Assembly: GCA_023390215.1 (NCBI GenBank)
Contig: JAEWDG010000018.1
Span: 1 to 9,520, forward strand
Reading direction: 5' to 3'
Source of the DNA: Bacteroidota bacterium
GTDB lineage: Bacteria; Bacteroidota; Bacteroidia; Chitinophagales; Chitinophagaceae
Length of the DNA stretch: 9,520 bases
A program made the position numbers and the translations under genes. The notes under the pieces are model-generated. The model saw only the letters and a list, made by a program, of their open reading frames with translations, had not been told where the DNA came from and did not search any database. How positions within the stretch are numbered: position 1 is the first letter of the stretch; the number at the start of each line of letters is the position of its first letter. Shown piece by piece: positions 1-8,100 of the stretch.

Positions 1-393
1 GGTTTTAACCTTAAGATTTTTCATTTTGGTAACCAATTTCCCCCCTGCTTTTACCCCAGCCGGTGTTCCCACATATTTCAAAGGAAGCGTGGCGATAACT
101 TTTTTATCTTCTACCAGTTCAAGGAAATCCACGTGTGTTAATTCATCAGATACCTTATCGAACTGAATATCTTTCAGAATACAGCGATGCGAATTCCCAT
201 CTACTTTAATTTCTGCGAGCATAAACTCAGGTGTGTAGATGATGGGTTTGAATGCAGATGCAGGCGCAGAAAAATTAATTTCTTTTTTACCACCGTAAAT
301 TACACCTGGCACAAGTTGTTGAGAGCGAAGTTGGCGGGTGGATTTTTTTCCGCTTTCGGTCCTCAACTGACCTTCGATTGTAATTGATTTCAT
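1..393 (-). CDS. rplY: 50S ribosomal protein L25/general stress protein Ctc, partial (C-terminus beyond the left edge)
   Basis: The frame opens at an ATG at 393 and stays open to base 1, giving 131 residues with no stop, so the gene is cut by the window edge. The start MKSITIEGQLR, the VPGVIYGG stretch (about residues 28-35) and the THVDFLEL stretch (86-93) match the N-terminal 5S rRNA-binding L25 domain. The GTPAGVKAGGKL segment (109-120) is the beginning of the TL5/Ctc C-terminal beta domain, so this is the long two-domain form, normally near 190-220 residues; about a third is missing. It binds 5S rRNA in the large ribosomal subunit. It lies 107 bases downstream of prs on the same strand, a common order in Bacteroidota, and appears to have its own promoter ending about 20 bases before the ATG. 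Family assignment is secure; the missing part cannot be assessed. Confidence 0.93.
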   Translation of the reverse strand, partial: MKSITIEGQLRTESGKKSTRQLRSQQLVPGVIYGGKKEINFSAPASAFKPIIYTPEFMLAEIKVDGNSHRCILKDIQFDKVSDELTHVDFLELVEDKKVIATLPLKYVGTPAGVKAGGKLVTKMKNLKVKT

Positions 394-413
394 GATTTAT
401 TTTTTGTGAGGCG

Positions 414-421
414 CAAAGGTA
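414..421 (-). promoter_or_regulatory. Bacteroidota-type -7 element (TACCTTTG) for the L25 gene
   Basis: On the minus strand, 421 to 414 reads TACCTTTG, an exact match to the TAnnTTTG -7 consensus used by the Bacteroidota primary sigma factor. It ends 20 bases before the L25 ATG, predicting a leader of only about 15 bases. A proper TTG at the -33 position (17-23 bases upstream) is missing; that region is instead a T-run belonging to the prs terminator hairpin. The promoter is inferred from the motif and its position. Confidence 0.6.
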
Positions 422-435
422 AGGGAACTTTATCC

Positions 436-459
436 AAAAAAGCCGGCTATCGCTTTTTT
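436..459 (-). terminator. Hairpin terminator after prs
   Basis: AAAAAAGC (436-443) and GCTTTTTT (452-459) form a perfect 8-bp inverted repeat around an 8-base loop. Read on the minus strand, it lies about 40 bases after the prs stop and its 3' arm is itself a run of six T. The A/T-rich stem makes it weak, and because it is symmetrical it could act in either direction. Its 3' arm falls where the -33 element of the following L25 promoter would sit, so termination of prs and initiation of L25 share the same bases. Confidence 0.55.
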
Positions 460-500
460 TGCAGGGAATTAAGTGAAGATTTTAATTGACAACCAATAGT

Positions 501-1451
501 TTAGCTCGTCTTCATTCTTCCTTTTATAAAAAGGCTGTTGATGCTCTTATTCTCGTAGGCATTCCGAAGGGCTACGGCGAAGAGTTCATCGGTGGAAAGG
601 ACCTTGATCTTTTTACAGAGATTTTTCACCGGAATGGTATCACAAACTACAAGTTCCTCCAATACACTTTCCTCAATATTTTTATATGCGTTTCCACTGA
701 GCACAGGATGTGTACAAAGGGCCCTGACACTGCGTGCGCCTCTTTCTTTCATCAGGGCTGCACTTTTTGCCAGTGTTCCTCCCGTGTCGCATATATCGTC
801 AATCAGGATCACATCACGGTCAGTGACATCTCCAATCAGCACCATGCTTGCGATTTCATTTGCTCTCTTCCTGTGCTTATCGCAGATCACCATTTCACAT
901 TCGAAATAGGTCGCGATCTCGCGAATGCGGTTTGCACTACCCACATCCGGCGCCGCAAATGTGAGGTTTTCGAGTTTAAGTTGTTCGATATAAGGTATAA
1001 AAATGGCAGACGAATCAAGGTGATCTACAGGAATATCGAAATAACCCTGGATCTGCGGAGCGTGGAGGTCCATAGTCACCACACGGTCTGCTCCTGCTGC
1101 CACTAACATATTAGCTACCAGTTTTGATCCGATGGCTACCCGGGGCTTGTCTTTCCTGTCCTGCCTTGCGAAACCATAATAGGGGATCACGGCAATCACT
1201 TTGTAAGCTGAAGCCCGTTTGGCTGCATCGATCATCAGCAATAATTCCATCAGGTTATTGGCCGGAGCGAACGTGCTTTGAATGAGAAACACAAACCGGC
1301 CGCGAATACTTTCCTGGTATTCCACTCCTATTTCACCGTCGCTGAATGTTTGAATCGTTACTTTACCCAGCGGCTCCCCGAATTTCTTTGCAATTTTTTC
1401 AGCCAGGTATTGTGAACCTGTACCGGAGAAGATTTTAGCATTGGATTGCAT
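501..1451 (-). CDS. prs: Ribose-phosphate pyrophosphokinase (PRPP synthetase)
   Basis: This cytoplasmic enzyme transfers the beta,gamma-diphosphate of ATP to ribose 5-phosphate, making PRPP for purine, pyrimidine, histidine, tryptophan and NAD synthesis. The 316-residue product matches the usual length of about 310-320. Visible class I motifs, in order, are the ATP-binding segment YYGFARQDRKDKPR (91-104), the metal/ATP site DLHAPQIQGYFDIPVDHL (128-145) with the metal-binding His at 130, the flexible-loop catalytic region with Lys192 and Arg194 in DKHR (191-194), and the PRPP loop VILIDDICDTGGT (214-226) with its paired Asp residues at 218-219. All expected catalytic residues are present. The ATG at 1451 begins MQSNAKIFSG, the normal family N-terminus, and no earlier start is needed. 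The gene is divergent from radC across a 72-base gap and is followed by a hairpin and L25. Nothing suggests truncation. Confidence 0.98.
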   Translation of the reverse strand: MQSNAKIFSGTGSQYLAEKIAKKFGEPLGKVTIQTFSDGEIGVEYQESIRGRFVFLIQSTFAPANNLMELLLMIDAAKRASAYKVIAVIPYYGFARQDRKDKPRVAIGSKLVANMLVAAGADRVVTMDLHAPQIQGYFDIPVDHLDSSAIFIPYIEQLKLENLTFAAPDVGSANRIREIATYFECEMVICDKHRKRANEIASMVLIGDVTDRDVILIDDICDTGGTLAKSAALMKERGARSVRALCTHPVLSGNAYKNIEESVLEELVVCDTIPVKNLCKKIKVLSTDELFAVALRNAYENKSINSLFIKGRMKTS

Positions 1452-1523
1452 AAAGAAATATTACCGCGGTTAGAAAAATAGTTGTGCGAAAATACATTTA
1501 GTTTAGGTGACTTAATTCTGCCC
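1452..1523. promoter_or_regulatory. Divergent promoter region between prs and radC
   Basis: These 72 A/T-rich bases separate the two divergent start codons and must carry both promoters if each gene is transcribed from here. For radC the best -7 candidate is TACATTTA (1493-1500, plus), one base off TAnnTTTG and 23 bases before the ATG. For prs the best candidate is TATTTTTC (1480 to 1473, minus), also one base off. Neither has a TTG at the expected -33 spacing, so both are weak guesses; the placement rests mainly on gene orientation. Confidence 0.35.
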
Positions 1524-2225
1524 ATGGAAAAAATTATCCTACAAAAGAAAACGATCAAAGAATGGTCGGTTGACGAAAGGCCCAGGGAGAAGTTCGCGGC
1601 GCTTGGCGCACAGTCTTTGAGTAATGCCGAATTAATCGCCATCCTGCTTCAACATGGAACAAGGGAAAGAACGGCATTGGAACTAGCGCGCGATGTAATG
1701 CAACTTGCTGGTGATAATGTGGATGAACTGGGAAAACTAAAACTATCTGATCTCAGAAAAATCAAAGGGATCGGTTCAACAAAAGCAATATCTGTATTGT
1801 CGGCGCTCGAACTGGGGAGAAGAAGATTAAGCGCGCACCGCATGGAAAGAATAACCGTGAAAAGCAGCAATGAGATCGCTCTTTACCTGAAAACCACTTT
1901 GCGTGATTACGCACATGAAGTATTCGCTGTGGTTTTTCTAAACCGTGCGAATAAGATCAAACATTTTGAGATAGTAAGCAATGGCGGTATCACGGGTACA
2001 GTTGCCGACCCCAGGATCATCTTGCGCAAAGCGCTCGAACATGAAGCGACATCTCTTGTATTGACCCATAATCATCCTTCCGGCAATTTACAGCCCAGTA
2101 AGGCCGACAGAGAGATCACAGAAAAATTACGCTGCGCGGCGAGCTATTTCGACATACAGGTGCTTGACCACATCATTGTAAGTGATGACGGATATTTTAG
2201 CTTCGCAGACGAAGGGCTGATTTGA
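1524..2225 (+). CDS. radC: RadC family protein with JAMM (MPN) domain
   Basis: The 233-residue product has the standard RadC layout. The N-terminal segment DERPREKF (17-24) leads into a helix-hairpin-helix region with KIKGIGSTKA (79-88), followed by the C-terminal JAMM metalloprotease-like domain. Its zinc-site residues are all visible: Glu132, then THNHPSG (181-187) with His182 and His184, then Asp195. RadC was named for a repair phenotype in E. coli that was later traced to recG, so its biochemical role is unsettled; the JAMM fold suggests a metal-dependent hydrolase, and that is inference. An in-frame TTG at 1482 would add 14 residues, but the ATG at 1524 gives the usual family length and N-terminus, so I chose it. 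The gene is divergent from prs and its TGA at 2223-2225 directly abuts the stop of the convergent DUF3467 gene. Confidence 0.95.
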   Translation: MEKIILQKKTIKEWSVDERPREKFAALGAQSLSNAELIAILLQHGTRERTALELARDVMQLAGDNVDELGKLKLSDLRKIKGIGSTKAISVLSALELGRRRLSAHRMERITVKSSNEIALYLKTTLRDYAHEVFAVVFLNRANKIKHFEIVSNGGITGTVADPRIILRKALEHEATSLVLTHNHPSGNLQPSKADREITEKLRCAASYFDIQVLDHIIVSDDGYFSFADEGLI

Positions 2226-2543
2226 TCAGGCCTGACCGGTTGGTCCACCGAAATTGAAAGGTATTTCCACTGTTTCCAGGTCCTGGATGGTACCGTTTGC
2301 CGATTCAAATTTTTTCACATTATCTGTAAGGGCTTTCATGAAACGTTTTGCGTGAAACGGAGTAAGTATGATACGGTTCTTGACACGGCTTTTAGGCGTA
2401 CCAGGCATAACATTCACAAAATCGATTACAAATTCAGCATGGCTATGGGTGATTATGGCCAGGTTTGCATAAGTGCCTTCTGCAACTTCTTCTGAAATTT
2501 CTATGTTTAGGGCGGTAGGTGCCTGTTCGTTATTAGTGGCCAT
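2226..2543 (-). CDS. DUF3467 family protein
   Basis: This small 105-residue protein is recognisable as DUF3467 by the stretch from about residue 21 to 70: EGTYANLAIITHSHAEFVID, then FVNVMPGTPKSRVKNRIILT and PFHAKRFMKAL. The family is widespread in Bacteroidota and has no established function. There is no signal peptide or membrane segment, so it is probably cytoplasmic. The start ATG at 2543 is preceded by a good Bacteroidota promoter so close (the -7 element ends 13 bases upstream) that the leader should be under 10 bases, leaving little room for a ribosome binding site. It is monocistronic: the sus operon terminator lies just upstream, and radC comes from the other side with touching stop codons. 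Some annotations of this family carry a histone-H1-like or immunity-type name, for which I see no support here. Confidence 0.9.
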   Translation of the reverse strand: MATNNEQAPTALNIEISEEVAEGTYANLAIITHSHAEFVIDFVNVMPGTPKSRVKNRIILTPFHAKRFMKALTDNVKKFESANGTIQDLETVEIPFNFGGPTGQA

Positions 2544-2556
2544 TGTATTTTTTTTG

Positions 2557-2589
2557 CAAAGATAGTGTCGCTAAAATGCATAATGGCAA
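2557..2589 (-). promoter_or_regulatory. Promoter for the DUF3467 gene (TTG-N22-TATCTTTG)
   Basis: On the minus strand TTG (2589-2587) is followed after 22 bases by TATCTTTG (2564-2557). The -7 element is an exact TAnnTTTG match and the spacing falls within the 17-23 bases reported for Bacteroidota promoters. It sits between the sus operon terminator and the DUF3467 ATG at 2543, as expected for an independent promoter. The predicted transcript start near 2550 gives a leader of about 7-9 bases. Confidence 0.7.
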
Positions 2590-2594
2590 GTAGT

Positions 2595-2628
2595 AAAAAA
2601 AATTCAGGCTGCATTTATGCAGCCTGAA
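2595..2628 (-). terminator. Rho-independent terminator of the susC-susD-DUF1735 operon
   Basis: TTCAGGCTGCAT (2603-2614) and ATGCAGCCTGAA (2617-2628) make a perfect 12-bp inverted repeat with a GC-rich core. On the minus strand it begins 29 bases after the stop of the DUF1735 gene and is followed directly by eight T (2602-2595). This is a textbook intrinsic terminator and the strongest one in the window. Confidence 0.92.
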
Positions 2629-2657
2629 TAATATTAAAATACAAAAGCGAATTGATC

Positions 2658-3575
2658 TTACTGATGTACAAGAATTTCTTCTGTAACACGCCAGCCTGTC
2701 GCTCCAAGGTAACCGTAGCGCACTTTGAAAGTTTTAGTGGCAGGATCGTAAGTGTTATTACATTGTGCCGAACCTGGCCAGGCGGGAGTATAACCGGGAT
2801 TATCCGGAGGCAATCCATCATCGAATTGGGTATATGGCGCACCTGCCGCACCGGGAGCAGCGGAGATCGTAACATGGTTGTCAGCTCCTGTTTCGAACAC
2901 GGCAACATAACCCGAAGCGCCCAAATCACCGAAATCACAAAGTAATTTAGTGGCAGATAATGGCGCAAGCGTCTTTACTTCATCTACAGCCCTTGGAACA
3001 GATGGATGGTAAACCCAGCCAGTAGAGGTGTAAGTGCCGGCAAGCGGGTTTCCGATCAGGTGGAAGTATGCAACACTTGTACTGGGTGCCGCAACAATAT
3101 TTGATGGAGCGCCGCTGATTGATTTAATGGCCACAGGTATCATCAGGTTCAATGCAGGATCGATTTCATCAGGATTGAACGTGATTGTAAAAGGCTCGGA
3201 ATAAATAGAACCAGCGGGTATTACCACAGTGGTGGTGGAGAAACTGTACGCTGCTTCGGGAAGTAGCTGGTACTGATCATCCGGATTTGATTGTGTAGCA
3301 TTGTATTTTTCGATCGCCGTGGGATCTGCTCCAATGGTTACAGTGATATCATTATCCAAAACATGTGCAGCATCCAGCTCTACACGCGCTTCGATTACAG
3401 GATCGGAAGGGTCCAGAACAAGGTTGGCCGCGCCAAAACCAGGGTCTTCAATACCACCGAATTCCGCTATTTTGAGAATCTGTTGTCCATTATCTCCGAG
3501 TTGTTCATGCAACTCAGGTTTGTCGCATGAAGCCAGTGCAAAGAGAACCAGGATCGGAAGGATTATTTTTTTCAT
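2658..3575 (-). CDS. DUF1735 domain lipoprotein in the SusE position
   Basis: The 305-residue product begins MKKIILPILVLFALASCDK, a lipoprotein signal peptide with lipobox ALASC and lipidated Cys17; the Asp at +2 (residue 18) is common in Bacteroidota lipoproteins and does not imply inner-membrane retention there. Residues about 30-150 match the DUF1735 (BT_3987-like) beta-sandwich: DITVTIGADPTAIEKYN (76-92), then YQLLPEAAYSF (102-112) and VVIPAGS (117-123). The C-terminal part (about 178-305) is beta-rich and aromatic, with GTYTSTGWVYHP (180-191) and FKVRYGY (283-289); I cannot name this domain. It contains the only two other cysteines, 213 and 272, which could form a disulfide. It follows the SusD gene by 36 bases with no promoter or terminator visible between, so it is the last gene of the operon. 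By position it is probably a surface glycan- or ligand-binding accessory protein, like SusE/SusF; the ligand is unknown. Confidence 0.85.
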   Translation of the reverse strand: MKKIILPILVLFALASCDKPELHEQLGDNGQQILKIAEFGGIEDPGFGAANLVLDPSDPVIEARVELDAAHVLDNDITVTIGADPTAIEKYNATQSNPDDQYQLLPEAAYSFSTTTVVIPAGSIYSEPFTITFNPDEIDPALNLMIPVAIKSISGAPSNIVAAPSTSVAYFHLIGNPLAGTYTSTGWVYHPSVPRAVDEVKTLAPLSATKLLCDFGDLGASGYVAVFETGADNHVTISAAPGAAGAPYTQFDDGLPPDNPGYTPAWPGSAQCNNTYDPATKTFKVRYGYLGATGWRVTEEILVHQ

Positions 3576-3611
3576 ATTAAGTTATTGCTTTAACAGTATT
3601 AGAATGGAAGA

Positions 3612-5168
3612 TTATTGATCCCACCACATGCGGGCGTTCATCACATCACCGCCCTGCAAACGACTTGCCGCTTCTTCAACATTATCCGGATTCAAGGCAT
3701 ATTCTGAAGTTCCGTATACCAGTCTTCTTGGAATTTCCTTTGGATTATTTGTTGCAAAAGTTGTAGGTTTTAAGTTAGGCACACCTGTTCTCCTCCATTC
3801 GCTCCATGCCTGGATACCATCGCCAAATGAAGCCAGGTAACGTTGCAATTGAATTCTCTGAAGCGGTGTTGAAGTATTTGCATCACCACCGGGTACAGAC
3901 GGGAATGCTGGATCGAATCCAATTTGTGCACCTCCCCCGCCGCCGGAATTAAAGTTAGCAGCATCAGCGAGATACGCGTCAGCACCGGTAACGCCCCATT
4001 GTTCGAAAGATGCCCTTACACCCGCATTATAAAAATCTTCCGCAGAACCGCTGATCCAACCTCTTTGAGCAGCTTCAGCTTTAGCAAGAAGTACATAAGC
4101 AGCAGGGACTACGACGATTGGAGAATTTGCTGCCACAAAAGCCGGGGCGAAGGGTTTAGCATACTGACCATTAACAGATGCATCGAAAGCTACTGCCTGT
4201 TCACGGGGTAAACCATAAGGGAATGTGGCACCAGCAGAACCGAAAGAATTTCTGCGTGGATCATTCATATTATTAAGGATATCGCCGAGTGTTAATGAAA
4301 GCGCATAATCCTTACGACCATTCAATGCACTGTAAAATGGATTTGTTTCTGTAGTAGAAGCTCCTGAATACTGTAATGTAAAATTATCAGCATTGTCTTC
4401 TATCGCACCTGCGGGATCGTTAGCTGCAGCTGCAAATTCGGTAGCAGCAAGCTCTCCCGGGTTAGGATAACGTTTGCTCATGCGAAGAGCGATCAGCATA
4501 CGCAGAGAATTCCCCAGTTTTTTCCATTGATTAACATCTCCACCATAGAAGATATCACCTTTGACCAGAGGACCGTTATCAAAACCAGCAATAGCAGTTT
4601 TCAGGTCAGACAGCATGTGTGAGTAGATCTCTTCCTGTGTATCGTACTTGGGGAAAACATTTGCAGGACCCTGCAAAGCTTCTGAATAAGGAATATCCCC
4701 CCAACGATCAGTAATGGTCCACATGTAATATACCTTCGCGATCGTTGCAACCCCGATCTGGTCAGCATTTGAACCGGAAGGTGACAAAGCAGTACCCACA
4801 GTAAAAACCGAATTTGCGGTGGCCGGGTCTGTATTGTTATTTATGATCGTCTGGAGATCGTAAAGCGGGTTATAGTAAATGCTTCCGTAATCCAGTTGTG
4901 GGTTCCCATAAAGAGAGACGTCTGTATACTGTGTTTCAGACCATTGTTGCGAATATAATTCACCGCGGATACCACCAACAACGAGCGTTTGCAGTGTAGG
5001 TATCTGACGTAGTGCATTCGTCAACAGGTTACTGGTAACAGGAACAGTTGATTCATTGATTTTATCATCTGTATTGCCAAAATCAGAGAGTTTCTTACAA
5101 CTGCTCATCGCAAGTAAACCCGCCACAGCAAACAGCGAAAATGCTTTTATTTTATTTGACATAATCAT
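3612..5168 (-). CDS. SusD/RagB family outer-membrane lipoprotein (SusD-like_2 type)
   Basis: This is the lipid-anchored lid that captures substrate over its SusC channel. From the ATG at 5168 it has 518 residues, within the family range. The signal peptide ends in the lipobox MSSC with Cys24 followed by two Lys. Family hallmarks are TDRWGDIPYSEAL (about 153-165), the QWKKLGNSLRMLIALRMSKR stretch (about 214-233), a late QAWSEWRRTGVPNL block, and the C-terminal MWWDQ. This EWRRTG plus MWWD pattern is typical of the SusD-like_2 branch rather than the classical starch SusD. A glycine run (GGGGG) lies in a loop before the last third. Start choice is open: TTG at 5171, ATG at 5168 and ATG at 5162 are all in frame within nine bases, and all keep the signal peptide. 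The gap to the susC stop is 21 bases, so the two are translated from one transcript. The substrate cannot be read from the sequence. Confidence 0.94.
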   Translation of the reverse strand: MIMSNKIKAFSLFAVAGLLAMSSCKKLSDFGNTDDKINESTVPVTSNLLTNALRQIPTLQTLVVGGIRGELYSQQWSETQYTDVSLYGNPQLDYGSIYYNPLYDLQTIINNNTDPATANSVFTVGTALSPSGSNADQIGVATIAKVYYMWTITDRWGDIPYSEALQGPANVFPKYDTQEEIYSHMLSDLKTAIAGFDNGPLVKGDIFYGGDVNQWKKLGNSLRMLIALRMSKRYPNPGELAATEFAAAANDPAGAIEDNADNFTLQYSGASTTETNPFYSALNGRKDYALSLTLGDILNNMNDPRRNSFGSAGATFPYGLPREQAVAFDASVNGQYAKPFAPAFVAANSPIVVVPAAYVLLAKAEAAQRGWISGSAEDFYNAGVRASFEQWGVTGADAYLADAANFNSGGGGGAQIGFDPAFPSVPGGDANTSTPLQRIQLQRYLASFGDGIQAWSEWRRTGVPNLKPTTFATNNPKEIPRRLVYGTSEYALNPDNVEEAASRLQGGDVMNARMWWDQ

Positions 5169-5189
5169 CAATTGAAATTTTCTGGTTAA

Positions 5190-8100
5190 CTAAAAATTAA
5201 GTTTAAGATTTACCCCAATTGAGCGGCTGCCGGGGAACTGGCCGTTTTCACCCTGAACACCGCTGATTTCCGAAGGATCGAAATCTTTGGTTTTTGAATA
5301 AATAAGCCAGAAATTTCTACCGATAACAGACACGGTAGCGCCGGTAAAATATTTACCTACTTTACCCATCCTTTCTATTGGGAACCTGTATCCGAAACTT
5401 ACTTCACGGAGTTTAACATACGTAAGATCATATACGTGCTTTTCGCTGATCTTAGAGGTATAGAACTGATGATAATACGTGTAGGCGTCAACGTAAGTGT
5501 CAACGGGCTTTCCGTCTTCATCCACGCCTGTTACGTGTACGCCACCTCCATCTTCAACTGCGTTTCGAACAGGAACACCGCGGTCATTCAACTCGGCTGT
5601 ACGTGCAGTGAGGCCGGAGAAATCCCCCCAGTAATTAGACAGGGAGAAGAATTTCCCTCCTACACTATAATCGATATTAACGTTGGCAAAGAAATTTTTA
5701 AAGAATGTAAATGTATTCTGAACACCTCCTGTATAACGGGGAAGTACAGAACCATAATTCACATCAGACTCTGGAAGGAATAAACCGTCGGCATCCAGAA
5801 CAGGTTGACCTGCGTCGTTACGTTTAATACCAGTACCATGTAATTGCCCCCATTCCTTGCCTATTTCACTAACAGTCCATGCTGAAAGCGGATTAGACGA
5901 AGTTGGACCGTAGTCTCCGTTTGCAGTAACTAATCTGGGAAGACCAGGAGCAATCGCAATCACTTCGTTGCGTAACAGATAAGCCCAGGTAGCGTTGATG
6001 TCCCAATTAAAATTTTTCATTTTAACCGGATTAACAAAAACAGAAACATCTATACCTTTTTTAGCAACCTCACCGGCGTTAGTGGTGATATACCTGATAC
6101 CTGAAGGAGTAGAAGTGCTTACAGAAACGGGGAAATCTTTATTTGTTCTGTTCCAATAAGTAACATTGGCTCCCACACGATTTTTGAATCCGCGTAATTC
6201 AATACCAATTTCTTTTTCCTCATTGGCCGCACCATGTAAAGTGGGACTTGGGAGTTCATCAGGTACGGTCATTGTTGCATTACCATCGAAACTAGGACCT
6301 TGTGCGTAGTACACATCAAGCGCATAAGGAGAAAGCGAATTTAATATCTGTCCCCATGAAGCTCTTATTTTTCCAAAGTTTAAAACACCTTTATTTTTAA
6401 TTAAATCACTGAATACTAAAGAGGCCCCAACTGATTTTGTGTCGATATGAAAATCTACAGGTTCCGCTGAAGCATAATCACGACGGAAAGTTCCTTCTAT
6501 GAAAGCCCAGTTTTTATATCCGATATCAGCCCTTATGAACACTGCCCTGTTTTTATAATTCGTTATGTCCTCAAATCGGGTTACAGCAGGCGTGTTAAGA
6601 TAATTCCTGATGGGATTTACCGAGTTTGTGAGAGAGTAAACTCCTGGAATTACTAAACCTCCACTTGTATTAGCTGCGAAAGTCCTGATTTCATCTTTTC
6701 TAAATACAAAACCTGTGTTCGCGTTAACCTGGAAGTCGCGTATTTTTTTAGAATAGCTTAATAAACCTTCATAAAACTGCCGGGTTGATGTTGACTGGCT
6801 TGTTGCGTAAGCTGCAAGATTTGATTCTGCAGTTGTTTCACCGTAAGGATTGAAACCAGACTGCACGCTACTGGCTTCCATTTCGCTTGGATAAATATCA
6901 TATCCATTTGTTGTTAGCTGCTGACGACGATATGTACCGCTAAGTTTGAGATCGTTGTTGAACTTGTATGTAAGCGTTGCATCACCGAAAAGGCGGTTGC
7001 GTTCATCAAAATTCTTCACCAAATCAAAATAGGTATAAGGGTTGAACCAATAATTTGCTTTGTAGAAAGAGGACGGATCATCCGGATCGTATGAATCCGG
7101 ATTTGACAGGTTCCAGGAAGCATATACGCCCTGAGTGGTTTGCAGACCACGCAGATCGCGAAGGATATTAATATCAAGATCCCTGTGGAACCACTGGTTG
7201 AAAGACCCTGAGGAAGCATTCGAATAGGCATCGTTGCTCTCAGAATTTCTACGCTGGTTTATATAATTAATATTTGATGATAAATTCCAGTGGCTGGACA
7301 AATCAAGACTAATTCCGGCATTGAACGTATGACGTTTCAGGTAAGAATTAGGAATAAGTCCTTTGATATCAAGGTTCGTATAAGATACACGAACATTCAA
7401 ATTATCGGTTGCTTTTGAAAAAGCGAAATTATTGGTCTTGGTTACGCCTGTGTTATAAAAATCCCTGACGTTACTCGCCTGAGGAACAAGTTTAGCTGTC
7501 TGGAATGAGCGTTCGTGACCACCATACCATGCATACCAGGGAATATATTCCTGTCCGGCCATGCGTGGTCCCCAACTTGCATCATCATCGTAGTTGTGAT
7601 AATATTTACCATCCAGCGCCTGCCATTCAATTGGCTGACCTGGCTGCCAGTGATATTGAAGCATTGTTGGACCCGAACCGCCTGAATATGAATTCTGATA
7701 ATTCGGAGTGATATAAATCTTATCAAAAGTTATCGCGGAATTGATTTCGATACCAATACCGGGCGCATTCTTACGGCCTTTTTTAGTTTGAATTACGATG
7801 GCTCCATTCGCGCCATCAGGACCGAAAAGTGCGGCTGAAGCGGGCCCCTGTAACACCGTAATGTTATCAATGTCATCAGGATTGATATCGCCCGAACTTG
7901 GAACGATGGTACCATCAACCACGTAAATAGGACCCGATCCAACGCCGATACCATTTTCACCACGGAGGCGAATCTTGGTTTCGCGTCCTAAGGCCACAGC
8001 AGACTGGCTTTGAACCTGAGCACCTGCTACTTTTCCTGCAAGGGCATTGTTCACGTTAGCCTGACGGACAGTATTCAGTTGTTCTGAACTCACATTCTGC

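Noticed and set aside
187..387. A 66-residue plus-strand open frame opposite the L25 gene
   Set aside because: Antisense to a clear ribosomal protein gene; the translation shows no conserved features.
486..1106. A 206-residue plus-strand open frame lying opposite prs
   Set aside because: It is entirely antisense to the well-supported PRPP synthetase frame, is rich in His and Cys in no recognisable pattern, and has no promoter or family resemblance.
1482..1523. A TTG start at 1482 extending RadC by 14 residues
   Set aside because: The extension overlaps the only promoter space for radC, has no family counterpart, and the ATG at 1524 gives the normal RadC length.
1358..1642. A 94-residue minus-strand open frame bridging prs and radC
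   Set aside because: It overlaps both real genes out of frame and has no recognisable product.
2603..2628. The perfect 12-bp inverted repeat as a possible mobile element end or operator
   Set aside because: Its location just after a stop codon, GC-rich core and following eight-T run on the minus strand explain it fully as an intrinsic terminator; no matching copy or target duplication is seen elsewhere.
2615..2968. Open frames on both strands inside the DUF1735 gene's 3' part
   Set aside because: They are shadows of the lipoprotein frame; one even runs through the terminator hairpin, which a real gene would be unlikely to do.
7442..7726. Short open frames on both strands within susC
   Set aside because: They overlap the continuous SusC barrel frame and show only low-complexity, out-of-frame translations.
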